In this document: piece after piece, positions 16,235-24,664 of the stretch
Numbering within the stretch: the stretch's first letter is position 1
Layout of the letters: each line of letters opens with the position of its first letter
From: VRUE01 sp963753585
GTDB lineage: Bacteria > Actinomycetota > Thermoleophilia > Solirubrobacterales > 70-9
Assembly (NCBI GenBank): GCA_963753585.1
Contig: CAVWCU010000001.1
Coordinates: forward strand, 992,001-1,056,000
Length of the DNA stretch: 64,000 nucleotides
Direction: 5' to 3'
Program-made: the position numbers and the translations under genes
Notes under the pieces: generated by a model
What the model was told of the DNA's origin: nothing
Seen by the model: only the letters and a program-made list of their open reading frames with translations
Database searches by the model: none

Positions 16235-17626
16235 TCAGGCCTCCACCTGCCCGCGGCCGATCGCCCAAACCGGGCAGCCGATACCGGCGAGCCCGCGCAG
16301 GACGTCGATCGAGAGGACCCGGTTTGCGTCCAGGATCAAGGGCCTTCGGTCGCCGAGCCAGCTCGCCACATCCATGTCCGAGAGCTCGGCATGCCCGACC
16401 GCGAAGACGACCGCGTCGAAACCCGCCGGCTCGGGGAGCGTCGCTACCCCGGATGAGCCGTCGCCGGCGATCGGGTCATAGGACGAGACCTCGCCGCCCC
16501 GCTGCGCAACCGCCTCGAGGAACGTCGTCGAAGGCGAGAATCGGGTGTCGCCGACGCCCTCCCGGTAGGAAACGCCCAGCAGCAGGATCCGCCGTCGATC
16601 GAGGCCGCCGAGCAGCTCATTCAGTCTCTCGACCGTGACCAGCGGCATCGCTCGGTTGACCTTCACCGCCTGCTCGGAGAACGAGAACTCCAGCCCGGGG
16701 AGGTGGAACAGGTCGCGTGCGCCCAGCCCCGGGAGCAGCGGGTCCTTCGGCAGGCAGTAGCCACCGACGCCGAACCCGGGCTGGCGCATGTTCGAGTGCG
16801 TGGGTCGCACCCGGATCGCGTCGATCACCTCGAACAGGTCCACACCCACGGATTCGGCGAAACGCCCCCACTCCTCGATGAAGGCGATGTTGGTCGCGCG
16901 GTAGCTGTTCTCGAGCACCTTTCCCATCTCCGACGCCGTGGTCGAGGCCAACCTCGACATCGGGTACTCCTCGACGTTGACGATCTGCGCCAGGAAGCGC
17001 TCGCAGGCGTCCGCGGCAGCGGGAGTGCGACCGGCGTATACCCGCCAGAAGTTGACGATCGAGTTGAGGTAGTCCTCTCCCGGCATCACCCGCTCGTAGG
17101 AGTGGGCGAGCATGATCGAGTCCGCGGCCAGCCCTCGCTCCTCCAGCGCCCGGTCGATGAGCGGCCCGATCACCTTCTCACAGGTGCCCGGGGGAACCGT
17201 GGTCTCGACCACGATCAGCGACTCCGCCGGCATCCGTGTCGCGAGCGAGCGAATCGCCTCTTCGAGGCCGCCGAAATCGACGCTCGCCCCAGAGGCTGAA
17301 TCGAGCTCCACGTCGAACTGGATGTCGACCACCGCCACCGCCGCTGTGGCGTAGGCCTCCGGGTCGGTGGTCGCACGCAGGTTGCCGGCCGCCAGCGCCC
17401 GCTGCAGCGCGGCGTCCATCTCGGGGTCGGCGGAGGCAATCGGCAGCTCGCCGCGGTTGATCCCCTCCGCCTTGCGCCGCCCCTCCGCGGAGTCGAGCTC
17501 GACTCCGATGACGTCGTAGACCGGCTCACCGGCGGCGTCCCTGGCGCTGGCGATCGCCAGCGCCATCGCGGTGCCGACGAAGCCCAGGCCCTGCACACAG
17601 GCGAGCGGCCTGCTCACCTCGAACAC
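16235..17626 (-). CDS. UDP-glucose/GDP-mannose dehydrogenase-family protein
   Basis: A 463-residue NAD-dependent four-electron oxidase that turns a nucleotide hexose into its uronic acid. Support: N-terminal GLGFVGTAMALAIA, ETTVPPGTCEKV, and the catalytic-Cys motif GVGGYCLPKDP. The C-terminal domain (LLLGVSYREGVGDTRFSP) also fits. The overall pattern is closest to the WecC/UDP-ManNAc dehydrogenase side of the family. The start may be GTG 17626 or GTG 17617 (MSRPLACVQGLGF); the second is more usual in length. The 5' end overlaps a remnant of the MaoC hydratase gene. Confidence 0.88.
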   Translation of the reverse strand: MFEVSRPLACVQGLGFVGTAMALAIASARDAAGEPVYDVIGVELDSAEGRRKAEGINRGELPIASADPEMDAALQRALAAGNLRATTDPEAYATAAVAVVDIQFDVELDSASGASVDFGGLEEAIRSLATRMPAESLIVVETTVPPGTCEKVIGPLIDRALEERGLAADSIMLAHSYERVMPGEDYLNSIVNFWRVYAGRTPAAADACERFLAQIVNVEEYPMSRLASTTASEMGKVLENSYRATNIAFIEEWGRFAESVGVDLFEVIDAIRVRPTHSNMRQPGFGVGGYCLPKDPLLPGLGARDLFHLPGLEFSFSEQAVKVNRAMPLVTVERLNELLGGLDRRRILLLGVSYREGVGDTRFSPSTTFLEAVAQRGGEVSSYDPIAGDGSSGVATLPEPAGFDAVVFAVGHAELSDMDVASWLGDRRPLILDANRVLSIDVLRGLAGIGCPVWAIGRGQVEA

Positions 17627-17718
17627 ATCCCCGACACAGGAAGGGCACGCATCGTGTGGGCGCCTGAGGCCTCGCGCTCGGCCTGGTCGGTGGTCAGCTC
17701 GTACTCTTGCTCGCTCAT
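17614..17718 (-). pseudogene. Truncated copy of the MaoC hydratase 5' end
   Basis: An ATG at 17718 opens a 34-codon frame whose first 21 residues (MSEQEYELTTDQAEREASG then AH) match the start of the intact MaoC gene at 47883 with one change (Lys to Glu at residue 5). After His21 the homology stops and the frame ends at TGA 17614-17616, inside the dehydrogenase start. It keeps the same upstream sequence and ribosome-binding region as the intact gene, so it may still be transcribed and translated into a short peptide. Confidence 0.85.
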
Positions 17719-17760
17719 CTGTGGGGAATCTCCATCTGGAGGGGAACGGCGCGGGATGCT
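17656..17760. repeat. Direct repeat, left copy (mch 5' region)
   Basis: About 105 bases covering the first 21 codons, ribosome-binding site and upstream region of the MaoC gene. They match 47821-47924 in the same orientation, with only scattered changes and one small indel. The pair frames 30 kb of mainly polysaccharide genes. Confidence 0.88.
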
Positions 17761-17854
17761 ACTCATCCGCGGTCGGGCACACCGCGAAACCGGAGGGGGT
17801 GTAACTCGCCTCTCAGACGGACGTTAGAGCCTTCCCCTACCCTCACGGGCGACG

Positions 17855-18943
17855 ATGTCGCGGCGATTTCACAGCGGCGCGGTGGCCGTGCTGGCCCTCG
17901 CCCTGGGCATCGGCCTGCTCGAGCTGGCCGAACAGCCGGCGGAGCTGTCTCCCCCCGCCCCGCCCTCTCTGCCGGCGGCCGAGTCGGAGACGATCGCAGG
18001 CTGCGACCGCTTCGCCAGTCCCACCGGCTCCGATCTCGGGCCGGGGCGAGGAGGCTTCCGGCATCCCTACCGGAGCGTGCCCCGTCTGCTGCGCGCACTG
18101 CGCGGTGGTCAGACCGGCTGCCTGGAACGGGGCGTCTACAGGCACGACGGCGTGGCGCGGATCGCCCGCCGAGGCACTGTCCTGCGCGGGATCGGGCCCG
18201 GCTCAGCCCAGATTCGCAACCCGATCTGGGTCATGCCCGGCGCGACGGGGGCCCAGCTGCTCGGCGTCTCGCTCACGTCCCGCAACCAGGAGTACCCCGA
18301 ACCGCTCAAGGTGCAGGCGGACCGGGTGCGGATCGCCGGCAACCAGATCACCGGCAGCCTGAGCACGATCTGCGTCCTGATCGGCTCACAGCGCACGACC
18401 CACGGTGTCATCGTCGAGGGCAACAGGATCAGCCACTGCGGGCGTCACGGCAAGCTCGACCACCTGATCTACGTCCAGAGCGCCGTCGGCACGACGATCA
18501 GGTGGAACCTGCTGACCGACAACCCCGGCGGCTGGGCGGTGCACCTCTACCCCGACGCCGACGACTCGCTGATCGAGCACAACGTGATCGATCGCAACCG
18601 GGGCGGCGTCATCTTCGCCGGCGAGGACGGTGACACCTCGGACCGCAACGTCGTCCGCGACAACGCGATCACCTACTCCGGCCCGCGCTGGAACATCGAG
18701 GGCTCCTGGAGCGGCGGGCCGGACGGCAGCGACAACCTCGCCTACTCCAACTGCCTCTTCTCCCGCGCAGCCGGCGGGCCGGCGGGGATCGGGGAGGCAA
18801 GCGGCTTCACGGCCGGGGAAAACCTCGTCTTGAGCGAATCGCCTTATGTCGACCGGGGGAGAGGCAACTACGCCTTCCAGCCCGCGAGCCCCTGCCGCCT
18901 GCTGGTCGGCGACGTCGCCCAGGCCACCGTCGCCACTCGCTGA
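17855..18943 (+). CDS. Secreted right-handed beta-helix protein (paralog 1)
   Basis: A 362-residue exported protein with an N-terminal hydrophobic signal (residues 8-26). The body is a parallel beta-helix of the pectate-lyase/NosD type: repeated N-x-I / I-x-x-N rungs such as VRIAGNQITGS, GVIVEGNRISHCG, SLIEHNVIDRNRGGVIFAG and RNVVRDNAITYSG. It opens with a GCDRFASPTGSD segment and ends just after the helix, with no spacer or tail. It is the most divergent of four paralogs in this window. Beta-helix proteins bind, cleave or epimerise polysaccharide; which applies is unknown. Position at the head of a polysaccharide run suggests surface glycan work. Confidence 0.8.
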   Translation: MSRRFHSGAVAVLALALGIGLLELAEQPAELSPPAPPSLPAAESETIAGCDRFASPTGSDLGPGRGGFRHPYRSVPRLLRALRGGQTGCLERGVYRHDGVARIARRGTVLRGIGPGSAQIRNPIWVMPGATGAQLLGVSLTSRNQEYPEPLKVQADRVRIAGNQITGSLSTICVLIGSQRTTHGVIVEGNRISHCGRHGKLDHLIYVQSAVGTTIRWNLLTDNPGGWAVHLYPDADDSLIEHNVIDRNRGGVIFAGEDGDTSDRNVVRDNAITYSGPRWNIEGSWSGGPDGSDNLAYSNCLFSRAAGGPAGIGEASGFTAGENLVLSESPYVDRGRGNYAFQPASPCRLLVGDVAQATVATR

Positions 18944-19029
18944 GCGCCTGGACATTCGTCCGGGGGACATTCGTCTACGCAGGGCCTCTCGGCTGAAGCT
19001 ACCCACCGCGGCTACCCGATGGAGGCGGC

Positions 19030-20361
19030 ATGCCTTGCATCGGAAACCCGAAGCGGTCCCTGGGCGCGCTTCTCATCGGCGCCGTCACGGCGCTCGCGCT
19101 GACCGCCTCCTCCGCCTCGGCCACCTCCACCAGCTGCACCAAGGTTGCCGCGCCGAATGGCTCCGACTCCGCCGCCGGCACCGAGGCCGCCCCCTACCGC
19201 ACGGTCCAGCGCCTCGTCAGCTCGCTCGCCGCCGGTCAGACCGGCTGCCTGCGGACGGGCACGTACGGCGGCTCGGCGCTCTACATGCGTAAGCCCGACA
19301 CCGCCCTGCAGAGCTACCCCGGCGAGCGGGCGACGCTGACCGCCTTCCTCGAGGTGACGCCGGAAGCGCCGCGCTCGCGCGTCTCGGGCCTGACGATCGA
19401 CACCCGGGGCAACTCGAACACCGTCGGCACCAAGCTGCAGGCCGACGACGCCGTTCTCAGCGACAACGTGATCACCAAGGGCGGCGAGGGCATCTGCGTC
19501 CTCGCCGGGACCTACAACAAGGCCCAGCGCGTGATCATCGAGCGCAACTACATCTACGACTGCGGCGCTGCGGTGAAGCCGGACGGCTCGAAAAACAAGT
19601 ACGACCACCAGATCTACCTCTCCGGCACCCGCAACGCGGTCGTGCGCTGGAACATCCTCAGGGCGAATGCCGGCGGCTGGGGCGTGCACATGTACCCCGG
19701 CGCCGACGGCACCCTGGTCGAGCACAACATCATCGACGGCAATCAGGGCGGGGTCATCTTCGCCGGCGACGGCGAGGACGACACCTCGGACAACAACGTC
19801 GTTCGCAACAACGCGATCACCGGCAACGGGCCGCGCTGGAACGTCGAGGCCTCCTGGTCCGGCGGCCCCGCCGGCACCGGCAACGTCGCCACCGCCAACT
19901 GCCTCTACAGCACCGGGTCGAGTCCGAGCGGGATCCCCTCGAGCACGAGCTTCTCCGTCACCGGCAACACCGTTCTCAGCAGCTACCCCTACGCCGACCG
20001 GGCCGCGGGCGACTACCACTTCAACCAGGGCAGTCCCTGCGCCAGCCTGGTCGGAGACGTCGTCGGCGTCATCACGGGCGAGCCCACCACCCCCCCGGTC
20101 GAGTCCACCACCCCCCCGGTCGAGTCCACCCCTCCCCCGGTCGAGTCCGCACCGGTCGAGTCCACACCTCCTCCCACTGAATCCACCCCTGCTCCAACCG
20201 AGTCGGCTCCTGCTCCGGTTGAGTCCGCTCCTGCTCCGGCGCTCACGAGCCCAAAGACCGAGAAGGGGAGGAAGGGAAGGAAGTCGAGGAGGCTGGCGCG
20301 GACGAAGCGAGCCCGGAAGTCGGCTTCGAAGCTCCGGGTAGCCAGCCGCTCGCACCACTAG
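19030..20361 (+). CDS. Secreted beta-helix protein with proline-rich spacer and basic tail (paralog 2)
   Basis: A 443-residue protein with a signal peptide (LIGAVTALALTASSASA), a beta-helix domain (about residues 36-345) nearly identical to paralog 3, then a Pro/Ser/Thr/Glu spacer (about 350-407, repeats of TPPVES type), then a strongly basic tail rich in Lys and Arg ending SRSHH. There is no LPxTG motif. The spacer resembles cell-wall-spanning segments and the tail could bind acidic wall polymers or the exopolysaccharide; this is inferred. A ribosome-binding GGAGGC precedes the ATG. Confidence 0.82.
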   Translation: MPCIGNPKRSLGALLIGAVTALALTASSASATSTSCTKVAAPNGSDSAAGTEAAPYRTVQRLVSSLAAGQTGCLRTGTYGGSALYMRKPDTALQSYPGERATLTAFLEVTPEAPRSRVSGLTIDTRGNSNTVGTKLQADDAVLSDNVITKGGEGICVLAGTYNKAQRVIIERNYIYDCGAAVKPDGSKNKYDHQIYLSGTRNAVVRWNILRANAGGWGVHMYPGADGTLVEHNIIDGNQGGVIFAGDGEDDTSDNNVVRNNAITGNGPRWNVEASWSGGPAGTGNVATANCLYSTGSSPSGIPSSTSFSVTGNTVLSSYPYADRAAGDYHFNQGSPCASLVGDVVGVITGEPTTPPVESTTPPVESTPPPVESAPVESTPPPTESTPAPTESAPAPVESAPAPALTSPKTEKGRKGRKSRRLARTKRARKSASKLRVASRSHH

Positions 20362-20443
20362 CCTGCCCGTCCGCGTACGCGCGCGTCAAGGTTTTACACG
20401 CCCGAACAGCTCCACTCGCTAGCCTCTTTACCAGGCGAGGCGG

Positions 20444-22237
20444 ATGATCAGGCGAGGCAAGAACAGAGGTACGGCTTTGGCGCTGCTGACCGCAGCCCTT
20501 GCGCTGTTCGCGCTCACGGCCTCTTCCGCCTCAGCTTCCACCGACTGCACCAGGGTCACCGCGCCGAACGGCTCCGACTCCGCCGACGGCACCGCAGCCG
20601 CCCCGTACCGCACGGTCCAGCGCCTGGTCGAGGCGCTGGACGCGGGTGAGACCGGATGCCTGCGGGCAGGCACGTACGGCGGCGAGTCGCTCTACATGCG
20701 CAAGCCCGACACCGCCCTGCAGAGCTACCCCGGCGAGCGGGCGACGCTGACCGCCTTCCTCGAGATCACGCCGGAGGCGCCGCGCTCACGCGTCTCGGGA
20801 CTGACGATCGACACCAGCGGCAGCTCGAACACCGTCGGCACCAAGCTGCAGGCCGACGACGCCGTTCTCAGCGACAACGTGATCACCAAGGGCGGCGAGG
20901 GCATCTGCGTGCTGGCCGGCACCTACAACGCGGCCCAGCGGGTGATCATCGAGGGCAACCAGATTTACGACTGCGGCTCGGCGGTGAAGCCGGACGGCTC
21001 GGAGAACAAGTTCGACCACCTGATCTACCTCTCCGGCACCCGCAACGCGGTCGTGCGCTGGAACATCCTCAGGGCGAATGCCGGCGGCTGGGGCGTGCAC
21101 ATGTATCCAGACGCCGACGGCACCCTGGTCGAGCACAACATCATCGACGGCAACCAGGGCGGAGTCATCTTCGCCGGCGACGACGGTGACACCTCGGACA
21201 ACAACCTCGTCCGCAACAACGCGATCACCGGCAACGGGCCGCGCTGGAACGTCGAGGACTCCTGGTCCGGGGGCCCGGCCGGCACTGGCAACGTCGCCAC
21301 CGCCAACTGCCTCTACAGCACCGGGTCGAGCCAGCCGAGCGGGATCTCCCCCGACAGCGACTTCTCCGCCGCGGACAACATGGTTCTCGACCACTATCCC
21401 TACCTCGACCGGGCCATCGGCGACTTTCGCTTCGATCCGGACGGCCCCTGCCTCGAGCTGGTCGGCGACGTCGTCGCCGCGGTAACCGGTCCGCCCGACC
21501 CGCCGGCGCCGGAGCCCTCGCCTTCACCCGAGCCCCCGCCCCCCGCCGAAGAACCCGTTCCGCCGCCGGCCGAGCCCTCTCCTCCGCCGGCCGAGGAACC
21601 CACCCCTCCGCCGGCCGAAGAGCCCGCTGCTCCATCGACGGGAGAACCCACGCCGCCGGCCGAGGAGCCCGCTCCGCCACCGGTCGAGGAGCCGGCCCCG
21701 CCGCCGGCCGAAGAGCCCTCTCCTCCACCGGCCGAGCCCGCTCCGCCGGCCGAGGAGCCCTCTCCTCCGCCGGCCGAGGAGCCCTCTCCTCCGCCGGCCG
21801 AGGAGCCTGCTCCGCCACCGGTCGAGGAGCCGGCACCACCTCCTACCGAGCCGACTCCTCCCCCGGCCGAGGAGCCTGTCCCGCCGTCGGAACCCGCTCC
21901 GCCGCCGGCCGAGGAATCCACACCGGACCCGACCGAAGAGCCCGCTCCACCACCGGCGGAAGAACCCACGCCCCCGGCTGAAGAGCCCGTTCCGCCACCG
22001 ACGGAAGCGACGCCTCCCCCATCGGAGACGACACCCCCCCTCGAGCCTTCCTCGGAGACGGAAGCAATGCTCGCCTTCGCACCCTTCCCAGTGGTCGCGG
22101 CGGGCGAATCGGGCGAATGGAAGCAGGTGAGGCAACCGCCGCGCCACAAACGGACCCGGAAGAAGCGCGGCAAGAAAATCGCAGCCTCTTGGGCACGAGT
22201 CCGGCTGAGCCCGATCGCCGACCGCGCCCAGCGCTAG
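20444..22237 (+). CDS. Secreted beta-helix protein with very long Pro/Glu repeat spacer (paralog 3)
   Basis: A 597-residue protein with a signal peptide (ALLTAALALFALTASSASA), then a beta-helix domain of about 310 residues with rungs ILRANAGGWGVHMYPDADG and LVEHNIIDGNQGGVIFAG. Residues of about 354-535 are a low-complexity spacer of PPPAEEP/PPAEEPSPP units. A C-terminal segment with a Lys/Arg cluster (RHKRTRKKRGKK) follows. The helix domain is close to identical to paralog 2, showing a recent tandem duplication, while the spacer has expanded. Cell-wall passage and binding to an acidic polymer are inferred. Confidence 0.82.
   Translation: MIRRGKNRGTALALLTAALALFALTASSASASTDCTRVTAPNGSDSADGTAAAPYRTVQRLVEALDAGETGCLRAGTYGGESLYMRKPDTALQSYPGERATLTAFLEITPEAPRSRVSGLTIDTSGSSNTVGTKLQADDAVLSDNVITKGGEGICVLAGTYNAAQRVIIEGNQIYDCGSAVKPDGSENKFDHLIYLSGTRNAVVRWNILRANAGGWGVHMYPDADGTLVEHNIIDGNQGGVIFAGDDGDTSDNNLVRNNAITGNGPRWNVEDSWSGGPAGTGNVATANCLYSTGSSQPSGISPDSDFSAADNMVLDHYPYLDRAIGDFRFDPDGPCLELVGDVVAAVTGPPDPPAPEPSPSPEPPPPAEEPVPPPAEPSPPPAEEPTPPPAEEPAAPSTGEPTPPAEEPAPPPVEEPAPPPAEEPSPPPAEPAPPAEEPSPPPAEEPSPPPAEEPAPPPVEEPAPPPTEPTPPPAEEPVPPSEPAPPPAEESTPDPTEEPAPPPAEEPTPPAEEPVPPPTEATPPPSETTPPLEPSSETEAMLAFAPFPVVAAGESGEWKQVRQPPRHKRTRKKRGKKIAASWARVRLSPIADRAQR
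21525..22040. repeat. In-gene tandem repeat coding for PPAEEP-type units
   Basis: Imperfect short tandem repeats of the form ccgccggccgaggagcc, all in the same frame of the beta-helix gene. Units vary by Ser/Ala/Val/Thr substitutions. The pattern predicts length variation between strains by slipped replication. Confidence 0.85.
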
Positions 22238-22259
22238 CCTGCCGCGCCAGGCGAAGCGT

Positions 22260-23669
22260 GTGAGCGGACAGGGGGAAGAAGACGGGCGCCTCTACGCCGC
22301 CACCGGGTCGGCTGCGACCGGGGCTGCCGCAGGACTCGCCTGGCTGTGGCGCCTTGGGCCGGTGCTCGACCAGCCCGATCCACGTGCCGTGGGCGTGGGT
22401 GGCGAGGAGGAGGCGGCCGAGCTGGCCGGGCACGTACAGGCCGGCCGCCTTGCCGGCGCTGTGGTCTTCGCCGCCGAGCCCGGCCCGGCAAGCGGTCCAC
22501 TGCCGGAGCGCCAGCTAGGGAAAGGCGTGGCGGCGTTCACCGGCGGCATCCGTCTCGACGGGGAGTTCACCCTGCTGGCCGGCGGCACACCGGTGGTGAG
22601 CTCCTCGCTGGGCACGCACGCAGCGATCGTCGACCGGCGGGTCCTGGTGCTCGCGGCGGAGGCGACCTCGGCCTGGACGCTGCTGCGGGGCCACTGGACT
22701 CTCGACGCGCTCGCCCGCTTCCTCCCCGAAGTGCTCGAGCGGCCGCTGGTGTTGCTGCCGCCGGTTGGCTGCGTGCGCCTCGACGACGTTCCGGGCACCG
22801 CCCAGCACCAGGTCCAGGGAGACGCCCACCCGGACCGGCGCCAGCTGCGCCGGATCCGCTCCCTCGCCCGCGCCTACGCCTCCGGCGGCGCCGTGCTCAA
22901 CGTCGCCGTCGCCGCCCGCGCGCTGAGCCCGGATCGCGACGCAGAGCTGGCACTGGAGGAGGTCTGGCCGCGCTCGGTGGCGGCGCTCGCCGAGGGGGTG
23001 CGAGCCGGCGTCTTCGAGCCGGTCGGACACGGCTACCTGCACCTCGACACGGCCGCCCTCGCCCGCGGCGAGACCGAGCCGCGCGAGTTCGCCCACCTCG
23101 ACCGGCAGGAGGCCGGCCGGCGGCTCGACGCGGTGCTCGCCTGGCAGGAGGGGGCGCTCGGACGAAGGCCGGCGACCTTCGTCGCCCCCGCATGGGGCTA
23201 CAGCGAGGGAACCCTCGCGGCCGCGGCCGAGCGCTCGCTGCACGCCTGGCGTCGCCCCGAGCCCGGGCCGCTGCACCACGGTTGGGACGTGCGCGAGACG
23301 GTCAACAGCGCCTTTCGCGGCCTGCGCGGGCTCGACTACGCCGCCTTCGTCGCAATGGCGCGAACCGGCCTGCCGCCGACGCCCGTCCTGCACGGCGGGC
23401 TCTTCGACCTGCGCCTGGGGCAGCTGCGCGCCGCCCGCGACCTGCTCGGCCTGGCGCGCCTCTTCTTCCGTCGCGACGTCGTCCGCCTGCCGGCGCTGCG
23501 CGAGCTGCGCTGGGTCGGCGCCGGCGCCTTCCTCGACTTGCTGCGGGCACACGAAAGCGTCCGCGTCGACGGGGCGGAGGTGAAGCTCGGCGACGCCGCG
23601 GACGCATATCTGATCGAACCCGGCGGAGGGCCGGCACGCCCGGCACGGCAGCTAGGCTTCCGGGCCTGA
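22260..23669 (+). CDS. Polysaccharide deacetylase-like protein (DUF2334 type)
   Basis: A 469-residue soluble protein without a clear signal peptide. The C-terminal half has the NodB-barrel pattern in DUF2334 style: RLDDVPG (metal-binding Asp pair), GHGYLHLD, and FVAPAWGYSEGT. The N-terminal 150 residues are an extra alpha/beta domain I do not recognise. It probably deacetylates an amino-sugar polymer or precursor. The GTG at 22260 is used; the gene follows the beta-helix gene by 22 bases, and its stop overlaps the next ATG, so it belongs to the same transcript. Confidence 0.72.
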   Translation: MSGQGEEDGRLYAATGSAATGAAAGLAWLWRLGPVLDQPDPRAVGVGGEEEAAELAGHVQAGRLAGAVVFAAEPGPASGPLPERQLGKGVAAFTGGIRLDGEFTLLAGGTPVVSSSLGTHAAIVDRRVLVLAAEATSAWTLLRGHWTLDALARFLPEVLERPLVLLPPVGCVRLDDVPGTAQHQVQGDAHPDRRQLRRIRSLARAYASGGAVLNVAVAARALSPDRDAELALEEVWPRSVAALAEGVRAGVFEPVGHGYLHLDTAALARGETEPREFAHLDRQEAGRRLDAVLAWQEGALGRRPATFVAPAWGYSEGTLAAAAERSLHAWRRPEPGPLHHGWDVRETVNSAFRGLRGLDYAAFVAMARTGLPPTPVLHGGLFDLRLGQLRAARDLLGLARLFFRRDVVRLPALRELRWVGAGAFLDLLRAHESVRVDGAEVKLGDAADAYLIEPGGGPARPARQLGFRA

Positions 23670-24643
23670 TGCGAGCCCTCGTCACCGGCTGCGCCGGCTT
23701 CATCGGCTCCCAGGTCACCGAGGCCCTGCTGCAGCGGGGCGACGAGGTGGTGGGAATCGACTGCTTCAACGACAACTACGGTCGGCCCCAGAAGCTGCGC
23801 AACCTTCGGCACTTCTACGACTGGGACGGCTTCGAGTTCGTGCCGATCGACCTCGGCCGTGGCGACCTCGTGCAGCTCACCGAAGACCGTGACGCCGTCA
23901 TCCACCTCGCCGCCGAGCCCGGCGTGCGCTCCAGCTGGGGCGCTCGTTATGAGCGTTACGTCCACAACAACGTGATCGCCACCCAGCATCTGCTCGAGGC
24001 GCTCAAGGACCGAGACGACGTGCGGCTCGTCAACGCATCCTCGTCATCCGTGTACGGCGACGCCGAGCAGCGCCCAACCCCGGAGACCGCCCCCGTGCAG
24101 CCGCTCTCCCCCTATGGGCAGACGAAGCTCGCCGCCGAGCATCTCTGCTCGCTCTACGTCGCCAACTACGGCCTCGACGCCGTCTCGCTTCGCTACTTCA
24201 CCGTCTTCGGCCCGCGCCAGCGGCCCGACATGGCCTTCCACATCTTCTGCCGGGCAGCGCTCGAGAAGCGTCCGATCACCGTCTTCGGCGACGGCCGCCA
24301 GACCCGCGACTTCAGCTACGTCGGCGACGTCGTGGCCGCCACCATCGCCGCCGCCGATAAGCCGCTCGACGACGCGCGGGTGTTCAACATCGGCGGCGGC
24401 ACGCCCGCCTCGCTCAGGGAGGTGCTGGAGATGATCGAGCAGCTGGCGGGACACCCACTCGAGATCGAGTACCTCGACAAAGAGCTGGGCGACGTGCGCG
24501 ACACGGCAGCCGACACCGCTCTCGCGCGCGAGCACCTCGGCTTCGAGCCGGGGACTTCACTCGAACAGGGCCTCGGCGCCGAGTTCGAGTGGCTGGCCGA
24601 GGTCGTCGCCGACGGACGATCCAAGCCGGGGACCGCGCGGTAG
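23669..24643 (+). CDS. NAD-dependent epimerase, UDP-glucuronate 4-epimerase-like
   Basis: A 324-residue extended SDR. It has VTGCAGFIGSQVTEALL, then GIDCFNDNYGRPQKLRNL as in UDP-glucuronate epimerases, the catalytic NASSSSVYG and SPYGQTKLAAE (YxxxK), and FGPRQRPDMAFHIF. It interconverts UDP-glucuronate and UDP-galacturonate or a related pair, feeding acidic sugars to the polymer. Its ATG overlaps the stop of the deacetylase-like gene (TGATG). The glycosyltransferase follows 21 bases later. Confidence 0.85.
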   Translation: MRALVTGCAGFIGSQVTEALLQRGDEVVGIDCFNDNYGRPQKLRNLRHFYDWDGFEFVPIDLGRGDLVQLTEDRDAVIHLAAEPGVRSSWGARYERYVHNNVIATQHLLEALKDRDDVRLVNASSSSVYGDAEQRPTPETAPVQPLSPYGQTKLAAEHLCSLYVANYGLDAVSLRYFTVFGPRQRPDMAFHIFCRAALEKRPITVFGDGRQTRDFSYVGDVVAATIAAADKPLDDARVFNIGGGTPASLREVLEMIEQLAGHPLEIEYLDKELGDVRDTAADTALAREHLGFEPGTSLEQGLGAEFEWLAEVVADGRSKPGTAR

Positions 24644-24664
24644 GCCATCGGCAGCGGCGAAGCC

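Noticed and set aside
21525..22040. Possible CRISPR-like array
   Set aside because: Repeats are short, in phase with a reading frame and encode PPAEEP units with no unique spacers.
22346..24643. Fusion of the deacetylase-like region to the epimerase in one long frame
   Set aside because: The upstream part is an off-frame reading of the deacetylase gene; the epimerase has its own ATG at 23669 in a stop-start overlap.
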